From contig CM074808.1 of assembly GCA_037447605.1 (NCBI GenBank), positions 34,284 to 91,783 on the forward strand: a stretch of 57,500 bases of DNA, in the 5' to 3' direction. Positions 38,706 to 50,617 of the stretch are shown here, in pieces (the first letter of the stretch is position 1; each line of letters begins with the position of its first letter). Under the pieces are notes generated by a model. The model ran no database searches. It was not told the DNA's origin and worked only from the letters and a program-made list of their open reading frames with translations. The translations under genes were made by a program, and so were the position numbers. This DNA comes from Zygnema circumcarinatum. Lineage: Eukaryota > Streptophyta > Zygnematophyceae > Zygnematales > Zygnemataceae.

Positions 38706-39819
38706 GGACGGTCCTGCAGCAGCAGCAGGTCCAGGACCGCGGCGGCGGGCCGCCCGGCGGGCGGTGCCGGCCGGGTCTTCCTGGCGGATGGGGTCATTAC
38801 TGACGTCACGCATGCTGCCTGCCTGCCTGCCAGCCAGGCAGCTAGGGTTGGGGGCGCGGTCCCCCTCCGACCCGTGCCCCAGGGCATGCGGGGGCCATGC
38901 CCGGGGACATGCCCCTTTCTCGTGCCCCGTGACGTGACTACATTGTGAACGCCATTGTTGTCAATAATGGCCACCGTCCCGGCCGTGCTAGCCAAGCGTC
39001 ACGTGACATGGGCACGGGGGGCACGAAATCCTCGCCTGCGGGGGCACGGTCGACAACGGGGGGCGCGCCTCCAACCAACCCTCCCGCCAGCCAACCGCCG
39101 CCCGCCCGCCCGCCCCCAGCCGAACCAACCCTTGGCCAGTCGGTCCGGTTGGTCGGTTGACTGGCGGCCGCGGTCTCCGGGCACCCCAAAGCCGCTCGTG
39201 CGGCGGAAAGGGAGGGCCAATGGTCGCACGCGCGAACATGGAGCCGCGGGCCGCGCATGGAGCCGCTCACTCGCGCGTGCGGGCGGAATCTCCCGTGGCG
39301 TAGCATATTCCCCTTCAACGCGTGAGGGAGGGAGGCCGCCCCCCCCGGGCGTCCGGCCCTGAGCCCGAAGCGCGCCCGCGCCGTCCGATGCCGCGCCCGC
39401 CTGCGCCCCCACCGTCGATGAGCGCGAGCGGGTGGGCGGGCTGACGGGCGGATGGATGGCGGGAATCTGCATGCGGGCCAGCGGGGGGCGGATTGGGAAT
39501 ATGTCGTCAGCAGGGGAGCCCAGATCGCGAGTTGGCGAGCGAGGGAGGGCTTTGGGACTGCTGCGGGGGGCAGGGAGGGAGGGAGGGAGGCGGCCGGGGC
39601 GGAGGGCTATAAGGAAGGAAGGGGAATTTAAGGGGGGTTGAAGGTACGCTGATCCACGTTACGTCGTCATCAGGTGTTGTAAGGATATTGAAGGGAGGTT
39701 GGCAACCAAGGTTTTGCGAACGTTTTGGAGAGTTCAGGAAGGAGGACGTTGAAGTGAGTTCAGGGAAGGGTTTTGAAAGGCGGTTGTGAACGTGGGATAG
39801 GGTCCTGGCAGAGTTCTGG

Positions 39820-42708
39820 ATGGCGTGCCTGAAGGTGATGGCGACGTACGGGAGCTGCCGCAAGAGGAAGGCGGAGGAGAAGGGTGCTCGGAAGCATGCG
39901 GACGCCATCCGCGATGGCGATATGATTCCGAGGAGCCTCCCGGTCCCGCACAGTCGTCCCTCTCACAGTCCCTGGAAGACGATGTCGGATGCAGTAGATG
40001 GCAGCACCGAAGCCGACATAGCCATCGCCAGCGAGGGCTGTGGCGACAGCTTTGACGACGCGTGCACCCTAAACCCTGTCAGCGAAGTGGGGTTCAGTAC
40101 TCCCGCTGCAGAGGATGCATGCGATGCGACAGGGCCCTCGCGACGACAGGTGGATTCAAAGTCGAGGACAACTTCAAAGTCGACGGCTCAGCCGCCGCTG
40201 ATCATTCGGCTGCCGACGGCCAAGTCGAGGCGCCTTCGTTTGGCGCCATCTGCACAGGCTCTCTCAGGGTTAAGAGGGGTTCAGGAAGTGGAAAAGTTTC
40301 AGGAGGGAGGTGGTTGTAAGGGCGTTCAGGGCAGGGGCGCCGCTTTTGGAACGCCCAAGGAGGCAGGACCGATAACTGAGGAGGAACGGAATCGGCAGAT
40401 CCTTGTGGCTAACTTGGCAGAGGTAAAGAGAAGGAGGAGCAGGGGGACAAGAGGGGAACGAGAGAGGGAGCCGTTTGTGAACCTTTTTTTTTCCTTAACA
40501 TTTAATGTACGAGTCCAAATATGTCGAAACCAGACGTATTCGGGAGATTTCGGGGAGAGACTTCAGCATTGAGTTAGTCTATGGGGCTTACTTCGGAGGT
40601 TGAATACTAGTGGTTGGAAAGCCCTAGAGATGTGTGTGTGCGTGTACGAGAGCGAGAGAATAACAGTAAAAGAGAATCTTAATGTAGGGTTTGTTTGAAA
40701 AGAAGGGTTCCGCTGACTTCGTATAGTCAACTCTTTTCTACCTTTCCTGTCTCCTTCTCTCTCTCTTTCAGTCCCTCCGTGTCTACTTTTCTGCACCTGC
40801 CTGTTTCTCTCTTCCTCCCTCCTGTCCCTCCTTAACGCTCCCTGTCGACTCTCTACTCCTCTCTCTCTTCTCTCCTCTTGTTCATGTTTCCTCGGACCCT
40901 CTGCCTTACCCCCTCTGCCCTATCCTTCTTCCTTCCCGCGCCTTACATTCCCCCCTCCTCGTCCCACTCTCACCCTCTCCCTCTTCCCCGGGGCGATCGA
41001 TGTTCCAGGCGGCCCTGCACCTGGAGGAAGGTCCGCGCACGCTGTACCTGGCAGTGGCCATTATGGACGTGTGTCTGGAGGACAGCAGGAGGAGGGGCAA
41101 GAAGCTCGACTTTGTTCAGCGCGATGTCTTAGCCCTCACCTGTCTCTACGTCGCATGCAAGCAAATATCCATGGCTCCACGGTGAGAGATCATTTTAGAA
41201 CATTTTCCCTTCACAAAAAAAAAATTACCTTGTTCTTATTCTCCTTACCAAAACGGTTTGTTTGTTGCTTTTGTGTTGGAGAGGCTCATTTGCACTTGTC
41301 ATGTGTACTCCGTTTGTTTTCTCTAGGTACTGTTATTGATTTTGCAGTTTAACATGTTTGCGTTCAGGGGGCCGGATGACTTTTGTGCGGCGGCGGGAGT
41401 GAAGGAGGGCACGGTGAAGGGGTGTATGATAAATCGACAGGCGGCAGTGGTGGAGGGGCTCCTGGGATTTAGCGCAGTTGCTGAACCCAAGTCATCAAGG
41501 AGCATTTGGTGAGATGGCTGCTGAGGGAGGGAGGCAGGAAGGGTCCTTATAAGGTGGAATCGGTGCGTGGGCGGAAGTGGGAGAGGGAGGGAAAGTCTTG
41601 GGTCAAAATGGAGGGAGCTAAGCAAGCCGGATGGAGGAAAATGGTTTGTTCGTCAGAAGAGAGGGAGAGAAAGGTTTGCATGATTCAGGGATGGGGAAGC
41701 GACGGAGGTCTCGTTTGTAGGGTGGAGGGAAGTGAGGTAGTGAATGAGGGAGATAACTTTTTGTTGGAGGAAGGAAAGCCGGATAGAGTGAAGCTACTAG
41801 AAGGGAGGAAGAAAGGATGAATTGGAGGGAGTGAGAGGACGAAAAATGGCTAGGACACTCTTGGTCTCTCTCTCGCTGTAGAATTGGTTATCCATTTGAC
41901 TCCTGTTTTCTGCGTTTTCTGTTTTTTTCCTTAACATTTTTACTTTCTCTGGCGAGAGTTGGGAGCAGGCTGGGAATGCAGCCATCAATTGAAGCCACTG
42001 AGGTGAGGCACTAATTTTTTCCCTTGCTTTTTTAATTTATAGTATTGCTGGAGTTGCGTACATGTGATTCAATTCTGTTGTTAACCTCTTTCACTTCTCC
42101 GTTTTTGTTGTCTTGTCTCTACTGATTCTCAGGAAGAATACATGGCGCGATTTGTATGTGAAGTAGCTACAACGGATTATGGAAAGAAATATTTCTCTGA
42201 GGAAGTTGTAGGGGCGGCAGCTGGATGCTGGAGGCTCTCTCCGTCCTCGGAAGCAGATGCTGATGCGTTGCAGGTACAGCTTCGAGGGGGGCGAGAAGTG
42301 GGAAGGGAAGAAGCAGGGTGGACAGAGTGGAAGGCAAAGGCAAGGGGCAGGGGAGTGACCGAGAAGGAGAGTGGTCTACTATTCGTCCTATCAATCCTTG
42401 TCTATCTGCTGATTCTTTCCCTTCCATTTTGCTTGCCTCCTATTATCTGATTTTTATTCCAGTGATTAAGAAGTGCTGACATGCTTCGCCTGTCCCTCCT
42501 GCAGTTACTTGGAGAATTCCTCTACCAGCCAGGGAACGGAATGGAATGTCCATTAGAACGTAACGGAGCACGTGAGTGGCAGTTGGAGCGGCCTCCTTTC
42601 GTCCAAGCGCTGCCATGTCAGTTACAGCGAGCTCGGCAGCAAAACCCTAGCAGTGCCGTAAATCTCGCAGGATGCTTCTCTGTTCGGAAGGAGTTGGCAT
42701 GTCGCTAG
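39820..42708 (+). CDS. Divergent A/B-like cyclin
   Basis: Cyclin-box protein, presumably a CDK regulatory subunit. Exons: 39820-40422, 41009-41181, 41368-41508, 41969-42002, 42133-42273, 42505-42708; 1296 nt, 431 aa. Residues 1-185 are low-complexity and basic, with no clear destruction box. The cyclin box starts near residue 188 and joins across intron 1: NRQILVANLAE, then AALHLEEGPRTLYLAVAIMD, then VQRDVLALTCLYVACKQISM, then PDDFCAAAGVKEGTVKG. It aligns with cyclin A/B (R-x-ILVDWLVE...ETLYLAVNxxDRFL...LxASKxEE). The Arg and Asp of the usual buried salt bridge and the Lys of the CDK contact are kept, but the DW pair is A-N. A second fold is suggested by EEYMARFVCEVATTDYGKKY, then EEVVGAAAGCWRLS. 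I cannot place it in a named subclass. The start is the first ATG of the open exon. Confidence 0.75.
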
Positions 42709-43867
42709 GGTTTGGAGTCAGAATCTGGAATTTTAGAGTTTGGCAGGCATAGGCTCGAATGTAGGGTGTATACAGAAGATTCAGTGGATCTTCCTTTAGA
42801 AGCTTCTAGAAGCTTGCGGGGTATTCTTGAGCGGGGAAGCTGAGAAAAAGAGAAGGCGCTCTGTACAGGGGGTAGAAGAGCTTGGCATCTGGGTTCGACC
42901 TAGGCTTGAAGCTGCTTTGCCTATATGGGACTGGGTTGGTTTTGGGGGGAGGGAGGGCTGGGTGCTAGGCGTGAAGCAAATTTGTCGATATTTCAAGGAG
43001 TCTTTATGGTCCGTAGCTGTGCAGGCTGTAAGGAGCAAGGAGCAGGAGTGGTGTAAAGGGGATTTTTCGTTTTAAGGGGAGTAGAGCAGAGAGAGTATGT
43101 AAATTGCAGGGGACCGCCGCGTTGCATCGCGGTGGCCCACTTCCGTCGCGGGAGGGAGCAGGGGCCTGTGCCGGCCTCAGCACCAAGTCAAGTTGGCAGT
43201 GCTGAGCGGTCCAGGCATTGGAGTAGGGCACGATGTCGCATACTTGTACATATGTAGCTTTTTGTTTCTGTAATGAAAAAATCAATGCATAATTTCTGGC
43301 ATTGAAACTGTGTCGTGAACCAGGGAGCATGGCATGTGCGTGTTTGTGAGGAATGTTTGCTGACCAACTGCAGGTAAGGATTCTGGGGTGGTTTCCTTTC
43401 TGCGGAACAGTACGCGTACTTTTCAGTAGTCTGTTGTGTAGGTCGGTTTGACAAACTGTCTCGTGCTGCGGCGAACACGAAGGAGCAAGCGTTGGAAAAA
43501 GTGGCACCAGAAAAATGACCAGCATCCAAATCAATTGTGTGAGTTGTACAATTAGCATATGTAGCTAGAGAAGTAGTCGAGCCATCTACTTGGAGACGTG
43601 GGGAAATTGCGACATTGCCGGTGCTTTTGCTTGACATCCGTACGAAAAGCTAGCGATTTTTCACAGCTGCCGACGCATGTGTGTGTGTTTGCAGTTGTAG
43701 CGCTACTGAATTTCCTTCGTTTTTTCCCCCTCCCGCGAGATGTGACGCGCCGCACATCGCTCGGCGACCTTCGCGGCTTCTTCGAAGGAGGGAGGGCTTG
43801 GAGCGGTGTTGAGCCTACGCGTAGCTTTGCGTTTCTAGCTTTATTCTTTTGTGCTTAGGTCCTTTGC

Positions 43868-43960
43868 GCCCAGTTGTTCCTCGTGGTTCCCCATGATGCT
43901 GACGTTGTCCATGTTCATTTGATGGCATCATCGCCATCGTGAGATCAATGCCACATCCTC
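43868..43960 (-). repeat. Dispersed repeat, copy 3 (inverted)
   Basis: On the minus strand it reads DLTMAMMPSNEHGQRQHHGE, parallel to the plus-strand reading of copies at 26992 and 36500. It has one extra codon-sized insertion (ATG) relative to copy 2. Confidence 0.8.
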
Positions 43961-44275
43961 TTCCCCCTTTTTTCTTGGATCGGTCGTCCTTCCCAAACTC
44001 CTCAATATCAAATGTGTATTTCGTAGACCCTAACACCATTAATTTGAACTATTGCATAATAAAAGATTTTGGCTGTTTCAAAAAAAATCTATTCGTAATC
44101 GGTGTTCAAATTAAAAACTGTTTCGAAAAAAAGATATGCAAAATGCGAAAAAAAAAAAAAAAAATGCGAATCCAATACGGAACCAATTGGCCATTGAACA
44201 ATTAACTCTCGGTCGTGTTCAATATCAATTTACTTTGCATCCACAGATCAACAATCAGATCTTAGCAATCCCACA

Positions 44276-44299
44276 GCGCGTGGACCCGGGTCCACGCGC
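44276..44299. repeat. Perfect 24-bp palindrome
   Basis: GCGCGTGGACCC followed by its exact complement GGGTCCACGCGC, with no spacer. About 25 bases further on comes a near-palindrome, TTTTCGTACCGTACGAAAA (44320-44338). Confidence 0.9.
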
Positions 44300-45061
44300 G
44301 TTCAAAATTTGCCCGTTTTCGTTTTCGTACCGTACGAAAATCGTTGATGGCGCAAAAAGTCGCACGGCGAAAATTGGGCCGGCGTTAGGCAATAACTCAG
44401 ATTGCCTGCCTCCTACGTGACAAAAAATGGAATTCACACGTGTCACCGAACAGATTGAGACTTTGCAAATTACACTTTGTTTTTATATTGTTCAATTTGG
44501 AAAATTATTCATTTTGTGTTAAGGAATTCAGAGGAAACCTTTTCATTTGCACATTGAACAATTCCAAAAAAACAAATTAATGGCAGTAGGGTCCATACAC
44601 CCATCTTTTCGTCCTCCCACACATCCATGTCTTTGCGTACAGTACATTTGCGGGGCCACGCTACAAGTGTGCCCACACCCGATGAACAGTGCAGATGCGG
44701 ACAAAAGGTACAAATCAAGTACATCTTCATATTTATTTAGACAATTTTCATCTTTAACATTTCACATTCACATTTTACATTCATTTTAACATGAGAATTT
44801 CCACAAATTTTGAACCTGCGCAAGTGCCACAACCTCCCTAAGCTTTCCCTCCTTCCCGTATTTCTCCACTGTAACGCTCTCTCCCCATAATTAAACCCTC
44901 CCTCCAACAACAACAGTCCTTTCTCTCCCACATTCTACAACTGCCGCCAAAAACAAAAATCAAGTTCAGCTGTGACTGCCGCGCAGGAATAAACGAACAA
45001 AACGAAAAACGAAGGCCGAAAACAAGCGATTGCTGCCTCTCCTCCCCCGCGTGACACGGTA

Positions 45062-48000
45062 TCACAGATGGAAGCTGAGCGAGTGGAAGTTGAACGCGGG
45101 CCGCCGCCTGCTGAAGGCGAGGGAGAGCGGCGCGGGGCTGTGCCGCCGGCACTCCCTCGCGACGTCGACCTCCATCCCCTCGGGCCCGCTCACCAACACT
45201 CCCACGTCCGCCTCCGGCATCCTTCGTCTCAGATCCGCAAAAATTTCTGCCAAAACGAAAACAAGAAACGGGAGGCGGGGACGTCTGTGGCTGCGCGCTG
45301 GACATGTTCAAAGCAGCTGACAGAGTATCCGGGATGCACCAACGACTTTTCGAGGAACGAAAATGAATGGCATAAGATCAGGAGTGGCAGAAAGAGAGAA
45401 AGGGACAGATTAAAGAAAGAGACGACTTACCTCCAAAGTTTGGGCGAGAGCCGTATGTGATTTCTGGTGCGTTGAAAGGAGTGAGAGAGAGCTCGTCCTC
45501 GCCATCTCCGTCCCACTTCTTTGCTTTATTTTCTCCCTCCCCTTTCTTTGTTGAAAGGCCAGTCACGAGGTACCAGATAGCGACGACTATAAGGGAAGAA
45601 ATAATTATTCCAATGGATAACGCAAGGAGGGCGAGAGCTCCGCTCGCCCAATTGTCATTGACGGAATTATTCCACTTCCATGTGAAGAGCAGACAGATAG
45701 AGAAGGTCCCGCCCCCAACAAAGACATAGATGAGTAAGGAGAGGAGCTCCTTCCCTGCGACGGAAAAGAGAGACATGAGGATGGTCAGGAATACATGATG
45801 AGAGGACCCTTCGAGCCATCAAGGGTTTCTAAAGAGAAGAAATGAAAGGGAAGTCCTGACAGTGCGAGTGCGCACCTGCCCCGATCTGCGCTACCATGGG
45901 CCACGATGAGTCCCATCGGACGGTCGTCCGCTTCTGCGAGGGCGCGTGATCGCCGCCCGCCTCCACCGCGGAGTCCCTCGTCACGTAGACGGCGGAGCGC
46001 AGCGCGAGGCGCGGCGCGGGGGCGAGGGCGAGGGCGGGCCCGCGCACGTCCGCGAGAAGAGCCGCACTGCTCGCGCTGCGCACGGCCCACACCACCGTCA
46101 CGCTCGACGGCAGCCTGCACGCGGGCACAGCCGGTTAGAGAGAGAGAGAGAGAGTGAGAGCGGGGGAGAGAGGGGAGAGAGAGAGAGAGGGGAGAGGGAG
46201 GGGAAAGGGAGGAGAGAGAGGGAGAGAGAACTCACTTCTGCTGATTCTGCTGGCAGCGGTGGAGGAGGTCCTTCAACATTGCCAGAAATGGAGTGATTCC
46301 ACTCCCACCAGCAATCAGCACAAGCGCATCGTACCTGCAATGCAATTACGTACACAGACACACGACATTACCACATCGTTCCATTCGAATTGCAAGAGGG
46401 GAACCCCGACATCTCCAGAAGATCACAACCCAAAACCCCCCCGCCTCACTTGGCGTAGAAGTCCTGCTGCTGTCCGTACGGCCCCTCCAGCCGCAGCAGC
46501 ACGGGGTCCTGCTTGGCCACGAGCTGCTCCAGCGCGCGCGTCCAGCGGCCCAGCGGCTTCACCACCACGCTCAGCCTCCGCCGCCCGTCGAGGGGCGAGC
46601 TCGTGATGCTGAAGGCGTGCCACTGCACGGCCGACACGGCCGGGACGTTGATGAAGATGGAGTCCAACGGCTTGTACACTAAATCTGCAACAGAAAATTG
46701 ACGACGGGCATTAAACGAAGGACTTTCAGAAGTCCAATCCATGTTTGATGAATTTGGTCTGCATGCGCATTACATGAACATGGGAAAATGCATCTTAGCA
46801 ATAAACGCTCATTCTTTTCTGCTGTTTTCTTCGCCATATCTGTTTTCATCATCCTGCGGCTGACCTTCCGCCACCGGAATGACGAGCTCGACGCAGCCGT
46901 CCGCGAGGATGGAGGCCTCCTCCGCCTGCGCGAGGTGCAGCGCCTGCACGCTCCGCAGCACGCGGTCGAGGCCGTGCAGCAGCAGCGCGGGGAAGAGCGG
47001 CACTAGGTAGAAGGGCCCCGCGTGCATGAACAGGAACAGCAGGAAGATGAGGTACAGCTGCAGGCCACAGAGCACGGTTAGAGGGGAAAGGGAGGGGACA
47101 CCGAACACGACAGTGCAAGTGCCTGAAACTGAACTGAACGGAACAGGCGCGCGAGTGAATGCATGCATATGTTAGAGAGGGAGAGGCCCGGGCACAGGAG
47201 TGCGAATGCAGTAATCTGCACCTGATGCGTCCAGATGAAGGTCTCGAAGCTCCTCCGACGAACGGGCCCGAGCGACGTTATCCAAATAACTATTCCCACA
47301 ATGGTGTCAATCTCTCCCGCCAAGTTGTTGATCAAATGTTCACCTTGCCACCTCCAGATCTGCAGGCGAGGCCAAGGCCCGAGGTTCCAGAGGTTCAAGG
47401 TTTAGCGAGCAGCACCGGGCAGAAGAAATCAATAACTTTTGGAAAGACTGATCGACACTGACGTTCTAAGCTGCAAGGTCAAGGGTTTGACAAGACTTCT
47501 TTACCTGCTTCCAAAACACTCCTTCGATGATCCACAGCACCCAGTACCCCACGGAGTGGATGAGCGCCATCCAGAGCACGGAGTGGCCCATCCAGCGGTG
47601 ATAGCGGATGGCCTGCTCGAAGGGGATGCCGGTGAGTCGCAAGATGGGCGACCCGCGGCTGACGGGGAAGAAGAGTGCGAACATCATCATAGCGCAGAGC
47701 CAGCCAAAGCGCTCCACAACAAAGTCGAATTGCAGTTGCCATCTGGCGGAGGAACCCTCTCGAAATCAGCATAAAGCATGTCATCGTTCTTCGCTCTCTC
47801 TCTCCCCACCTTATCTCCTCCGCTACTATTCTCCGAGTCTCTCTCTTCTATCCTTCCACCTAGTCTCTCCTTCCTGCCACCCTTTCTTTCCCGCTTTTAC
47901 CCCGTGGACGTGCCCCCCTCCCCCTCCCCCTCCCCACTCACTTGTGCTTGGCGTTGACCACTCCCGCGAGCCAGGACTCCCCTCTGTCGATGTACTGGAA

Positions 48001-49165
48001 GTGCTGCCACACCGAGCGCGAGAAGTACCACCCGAAGAGCGCGGCCGTGGTGAGCACCCAGAAGGCCTCCCCCACCGACACGGGCCCCACCGCGCGGTTC
48101 GCGAACACCACCTGCCGCGCAAACCGCGCGGGGAACTTTCCGAGCGGAAGCGATCTGCAGGAGCAGGGCACCCGCCGCGGTCAACCTGGGGCATTGTGAA
48201 GGAGTTTGCCGGGGAAAGGTAGGGGGGGAGGGCTAGAAAGACAGTAAGAAAGAGAGAGAGAGGGTGAGAGAGAGAGTTGGGTTCATCTACAAGCCACATT
48301 TGTACCCATTTGCGGGCCCATCTTCTTCCGAAATCATAATCGACTCTCCAAGCGCCACTTAAGAAGAAAGGAGAATAGCCACTAATTTCACAATGACTAC
48401 GACGTGCAAAGGAAAAAAGACTGTCACTGCGCACACCTAATTAGAAAAGCACTAGGACGGCTTCTTGAGATTGCCAATGTCGGAAATTGAACGCACCTGT
48501 TGGGAAACTTGGAGCGGTCAAGTTTGAGGTACAAGTACGCGCAGAACGTGACCACCAGCATCGGCGCAGCATATAACACCCAGTAGCCCTCTGCAGAGTA
48601 TCATTTTTTGTTAAAAAAGGTTCAACAAACTTTAGAAGTCGAAACACGGAATGTAAAAGGTGACGGGTGCAGCTTCCTAGTTCTTGTTCATCGTCTCTTA
48701 CACACGTGAGAAAATTGCCAAACAAGCCGTGCGGCCATTTCTAGACATCATTAAAACAACACCAAGTCATGGCCAGCATCAGCACCATCTGAATGAAAAA
48801 CGGACAAATTGATTCAGAATGAAAAGTTGCAAGTTGCACGTTAAAATCTACGAAAGAATTCCTTGTTCCTGCATTGCTATTTCCATGAGTCTCACCGTTC
48901 ATGTCGAGGTATTCGGTCATCGGGATCTTCATCTGTACGTCCATGTACCAGTGCAGCGGCGTCACCCACCACGTCACCACGAAGTACAGGAAGCTCGCCC
49001 ACATCACCGCCAGCAGCGCATAGGCGGCCCTGTGTCACCGCCACCCCATCCCCGCCCACCGATGACGTCAGTCAGCTCCTCCCCCCCGTCCGGGCCAAGG
49101 CACGCTTGCGGGCACGAGGCCCACCCCATGTGCAGGACGGACGTGCTCCCGTCGGCGGCGGCCAT
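45062..49165 (-). CDS. FRO: Ferric-chelate reductase, FRO family, copy A
   Basis: Membrane flavocytochrome b that passes electrons from NADPH through FAD and two haems to Fe(III) or Cu(II) chelates. Exons: 49165-49125, 49029-48896, 48590-48497, 48154-47942, 47742-47505, 47359-47222, 47057-46865, 46684-46450, 46334-46236, 46114-45876, 45754-45431, 45246-45062; 2133 nt, 710 aa. It starts [14 protein letters not shown], then a membrane helix. Haem ligands lie in [20 protein letters not shown] and [18 protein letters not shown]. The FAD motif is [10 protein letters not shown], with Ala where the family usually has Pro (HPF). NADPH motifs are [17 protein letters not shown] and VSGPEGM. Two C-terminal helices precede the last exon, which ends FHSLSFHL, without the terminal aromatic of typical members. 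Intron positions and phases match copy B. A dense GTAC cluster lies just upstream. Confidence 0.93.
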
Positions 49166-50617
49166 AACTCCTCCTCTTCCTCCTCCTCCTCCTTTGCGAG
49201 GGTGTTCTGTTTCGTCCTGCCCTGCTTCCTTCCTTCCTCCCTCGCGCGCACGCTCGCCCTTTTCATCTCTCTCTCTCTCCTCGCGGCGGCGGCGCTGTAC
49301 GACCGCGCCGCGGTACGTACGTCCGACGGACTTGTACTGTACGGTACTGTACTGATTCTTAGCCATAATGTACGGCTGAAGTACTGTAAGGCAACCTTCG
49401 GGCAGACCGCCGGTACGCGCGCGCAAGCGCGACCGCCGTCCGATCGCGATCGCACGGTCCTGATCGCTCCGCGTGCGTGCCCGCCGGCGGGGGCGGCCTC
49501 CGCGCGCGGATCTGCGAGCTCCCTGCCGTACAGACGGCGGCCAATCGCACGCCGCCACGTGACGAGTAGCGTGTCGGCGGGGAGTACAGCGCGCGGGGCG
49601 TACTGCGGGGCCCGCAGTACAGGCCCGCCGATACGGATTGGTATCGTTCCGTATCGGGATATCTCGATGTGCCTAGGAACCACGAGCACTGGCCAGCGGG
49701 CTGCCCGTCCGCCTGCCCGCGGCTGCCGTACGGCCTCGCTTCATGCGAGCTCCGCCGCTCCGTCCCGTTCCGTTCCGTTGGCGGGCCGTGTGAGCGCTGC
49801 GCGGCGCTGCCTCGCTTTGCTCCAAAAGTGAGGGAGGGACTCCCTCCCTAAGTTTGGAGCCGCCGTGTGTTGTTAGGGCCACTCGGTTATTTGCGGCCGG
49901 CTTTGTCCATGTTTAATGGGGCTGCCGGCGTGAGGCTTGCGCCAGTTCACTCCACCTCCGAGTGAAACAAAACCAGAAAACAGAAGGCAGCTAAGGCAAG
50001 CGCAGGGTCCAGCTCGTGGTTTGCACCAAAGGGAGCGGCCGGTTATGAATTCCGCGTAGGTTTTGACAATCAAAACATTCTTATAATGCTAGTTGACGCT
50101 TTTCCTTCTCAACAAATTTCTCTCGTTGAAAAGAAATCACCGATTTCATTTATTGGATGTAGAACACCTTTCTTTCACGCATTCTAAAGTGGCGTATTTA
50201 CCAAAAATATCCTCAACTCTAAAGTCCGGATTTATTCCGCAACTTAAAATCCTACCGACTCAGAAAAACCTAAACGCCTTGCAGAACCTTTGTTAACTAT
50301 GCGTTAACTTCATGTGCCCAGCTAAGCAAGACAAGCTTCTACTTCTTAAGGAAAGAAAAAAAAAAAGGGGTGAACGAATGCCCCGTAATCCTACACCTTC
50401 CTACCTACACTCTCACTTCTCTCGCATCTCTCTCTCTCTTTCTCTCTGTGTCTATCTCTCTCACTACCCTCTCTTTTTTTCCTTCCAGCGAGCTGCTGGT
50501 CGACATCGACCTTGTGCCTCCTACAGCTAATCGAACTAATCATAAAATGAATTGTTATCTACACTGCAAAAAGCATTAAGTAATGGCTAATGTCTGGCTG
50601 ACATATTAATGAAAATA
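49166..50617. promoter_or_regulatory. Upstream region of FRO-A with a dense GTAC cluster
   Basis: The space between FRO-B's stop and FRO-A's start. Fifteen GTAC tetramers fall at 49297-49731, ten of them in 49297-49416. Two further words, CGATACG (49629) and CGTATCG (49650), lie beside them. GTAC is the core bound by SBP-box factors and the core of copper-response elements in green algae and plants. This is a candidate control region only, because GTAC-rich DNA also occurs elsewhere in the window. No gene was seen here. The part nearest 50617 is probably FRO-B 3' UTR, and a CT-rich stretch lies at 50400-50490. Confidence 0.5.

Larger units (their letters stand above)
35224..39819. other. Repeat-rich intergenic region between VAC14 and the cyclin gene
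   Basis: About 4.6 kb with no recognised gene. In order: VAC14 promoter side with GTAC and CGTATCG words (35725-35760), GGCA repeats (36164-36188), dispersed-repeat copy 2 (36500-36592), a short element with CAGTGGCG ends (36642-36756), GC-rich DNA with GCAT repeats and many CGTACGG words (36750-37320), the 995-bp fold-back element (37348-38342), GGAT and CCTGCCCG tandem repeats (38511-38705), then CpG-rich DNA to the cyclin start. Long frames here, such as 36536-37630 (-), overlap repeats and look non-coding. Confidence 0.65.
42709..45061. other. Intergenic: between the cyclin and FRO-A, convergent side
   Basis: No gene recognised. The first several hundred bases are probably cyclin 3' UTR and contain a CCGCCGCG...CGCGGTGG stem near 43108-43131. 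Dispersed-repeat copy 3 (inverted) is at 43868-43960, a perfect 24-bp palindrome at 44276-44299, and AT-rich DNA at 43960-44780. Confidence 0.6.

Noticed and set aside
41928-41968. TTCCTTAAC word, like a U12 branch site, in a cyclin intron
   Set aside because: The donor (TTTG|GTGAGA) is U2-type and the word lies too far from the acceptor. The same word at 40491 is not at a 3' splice site.
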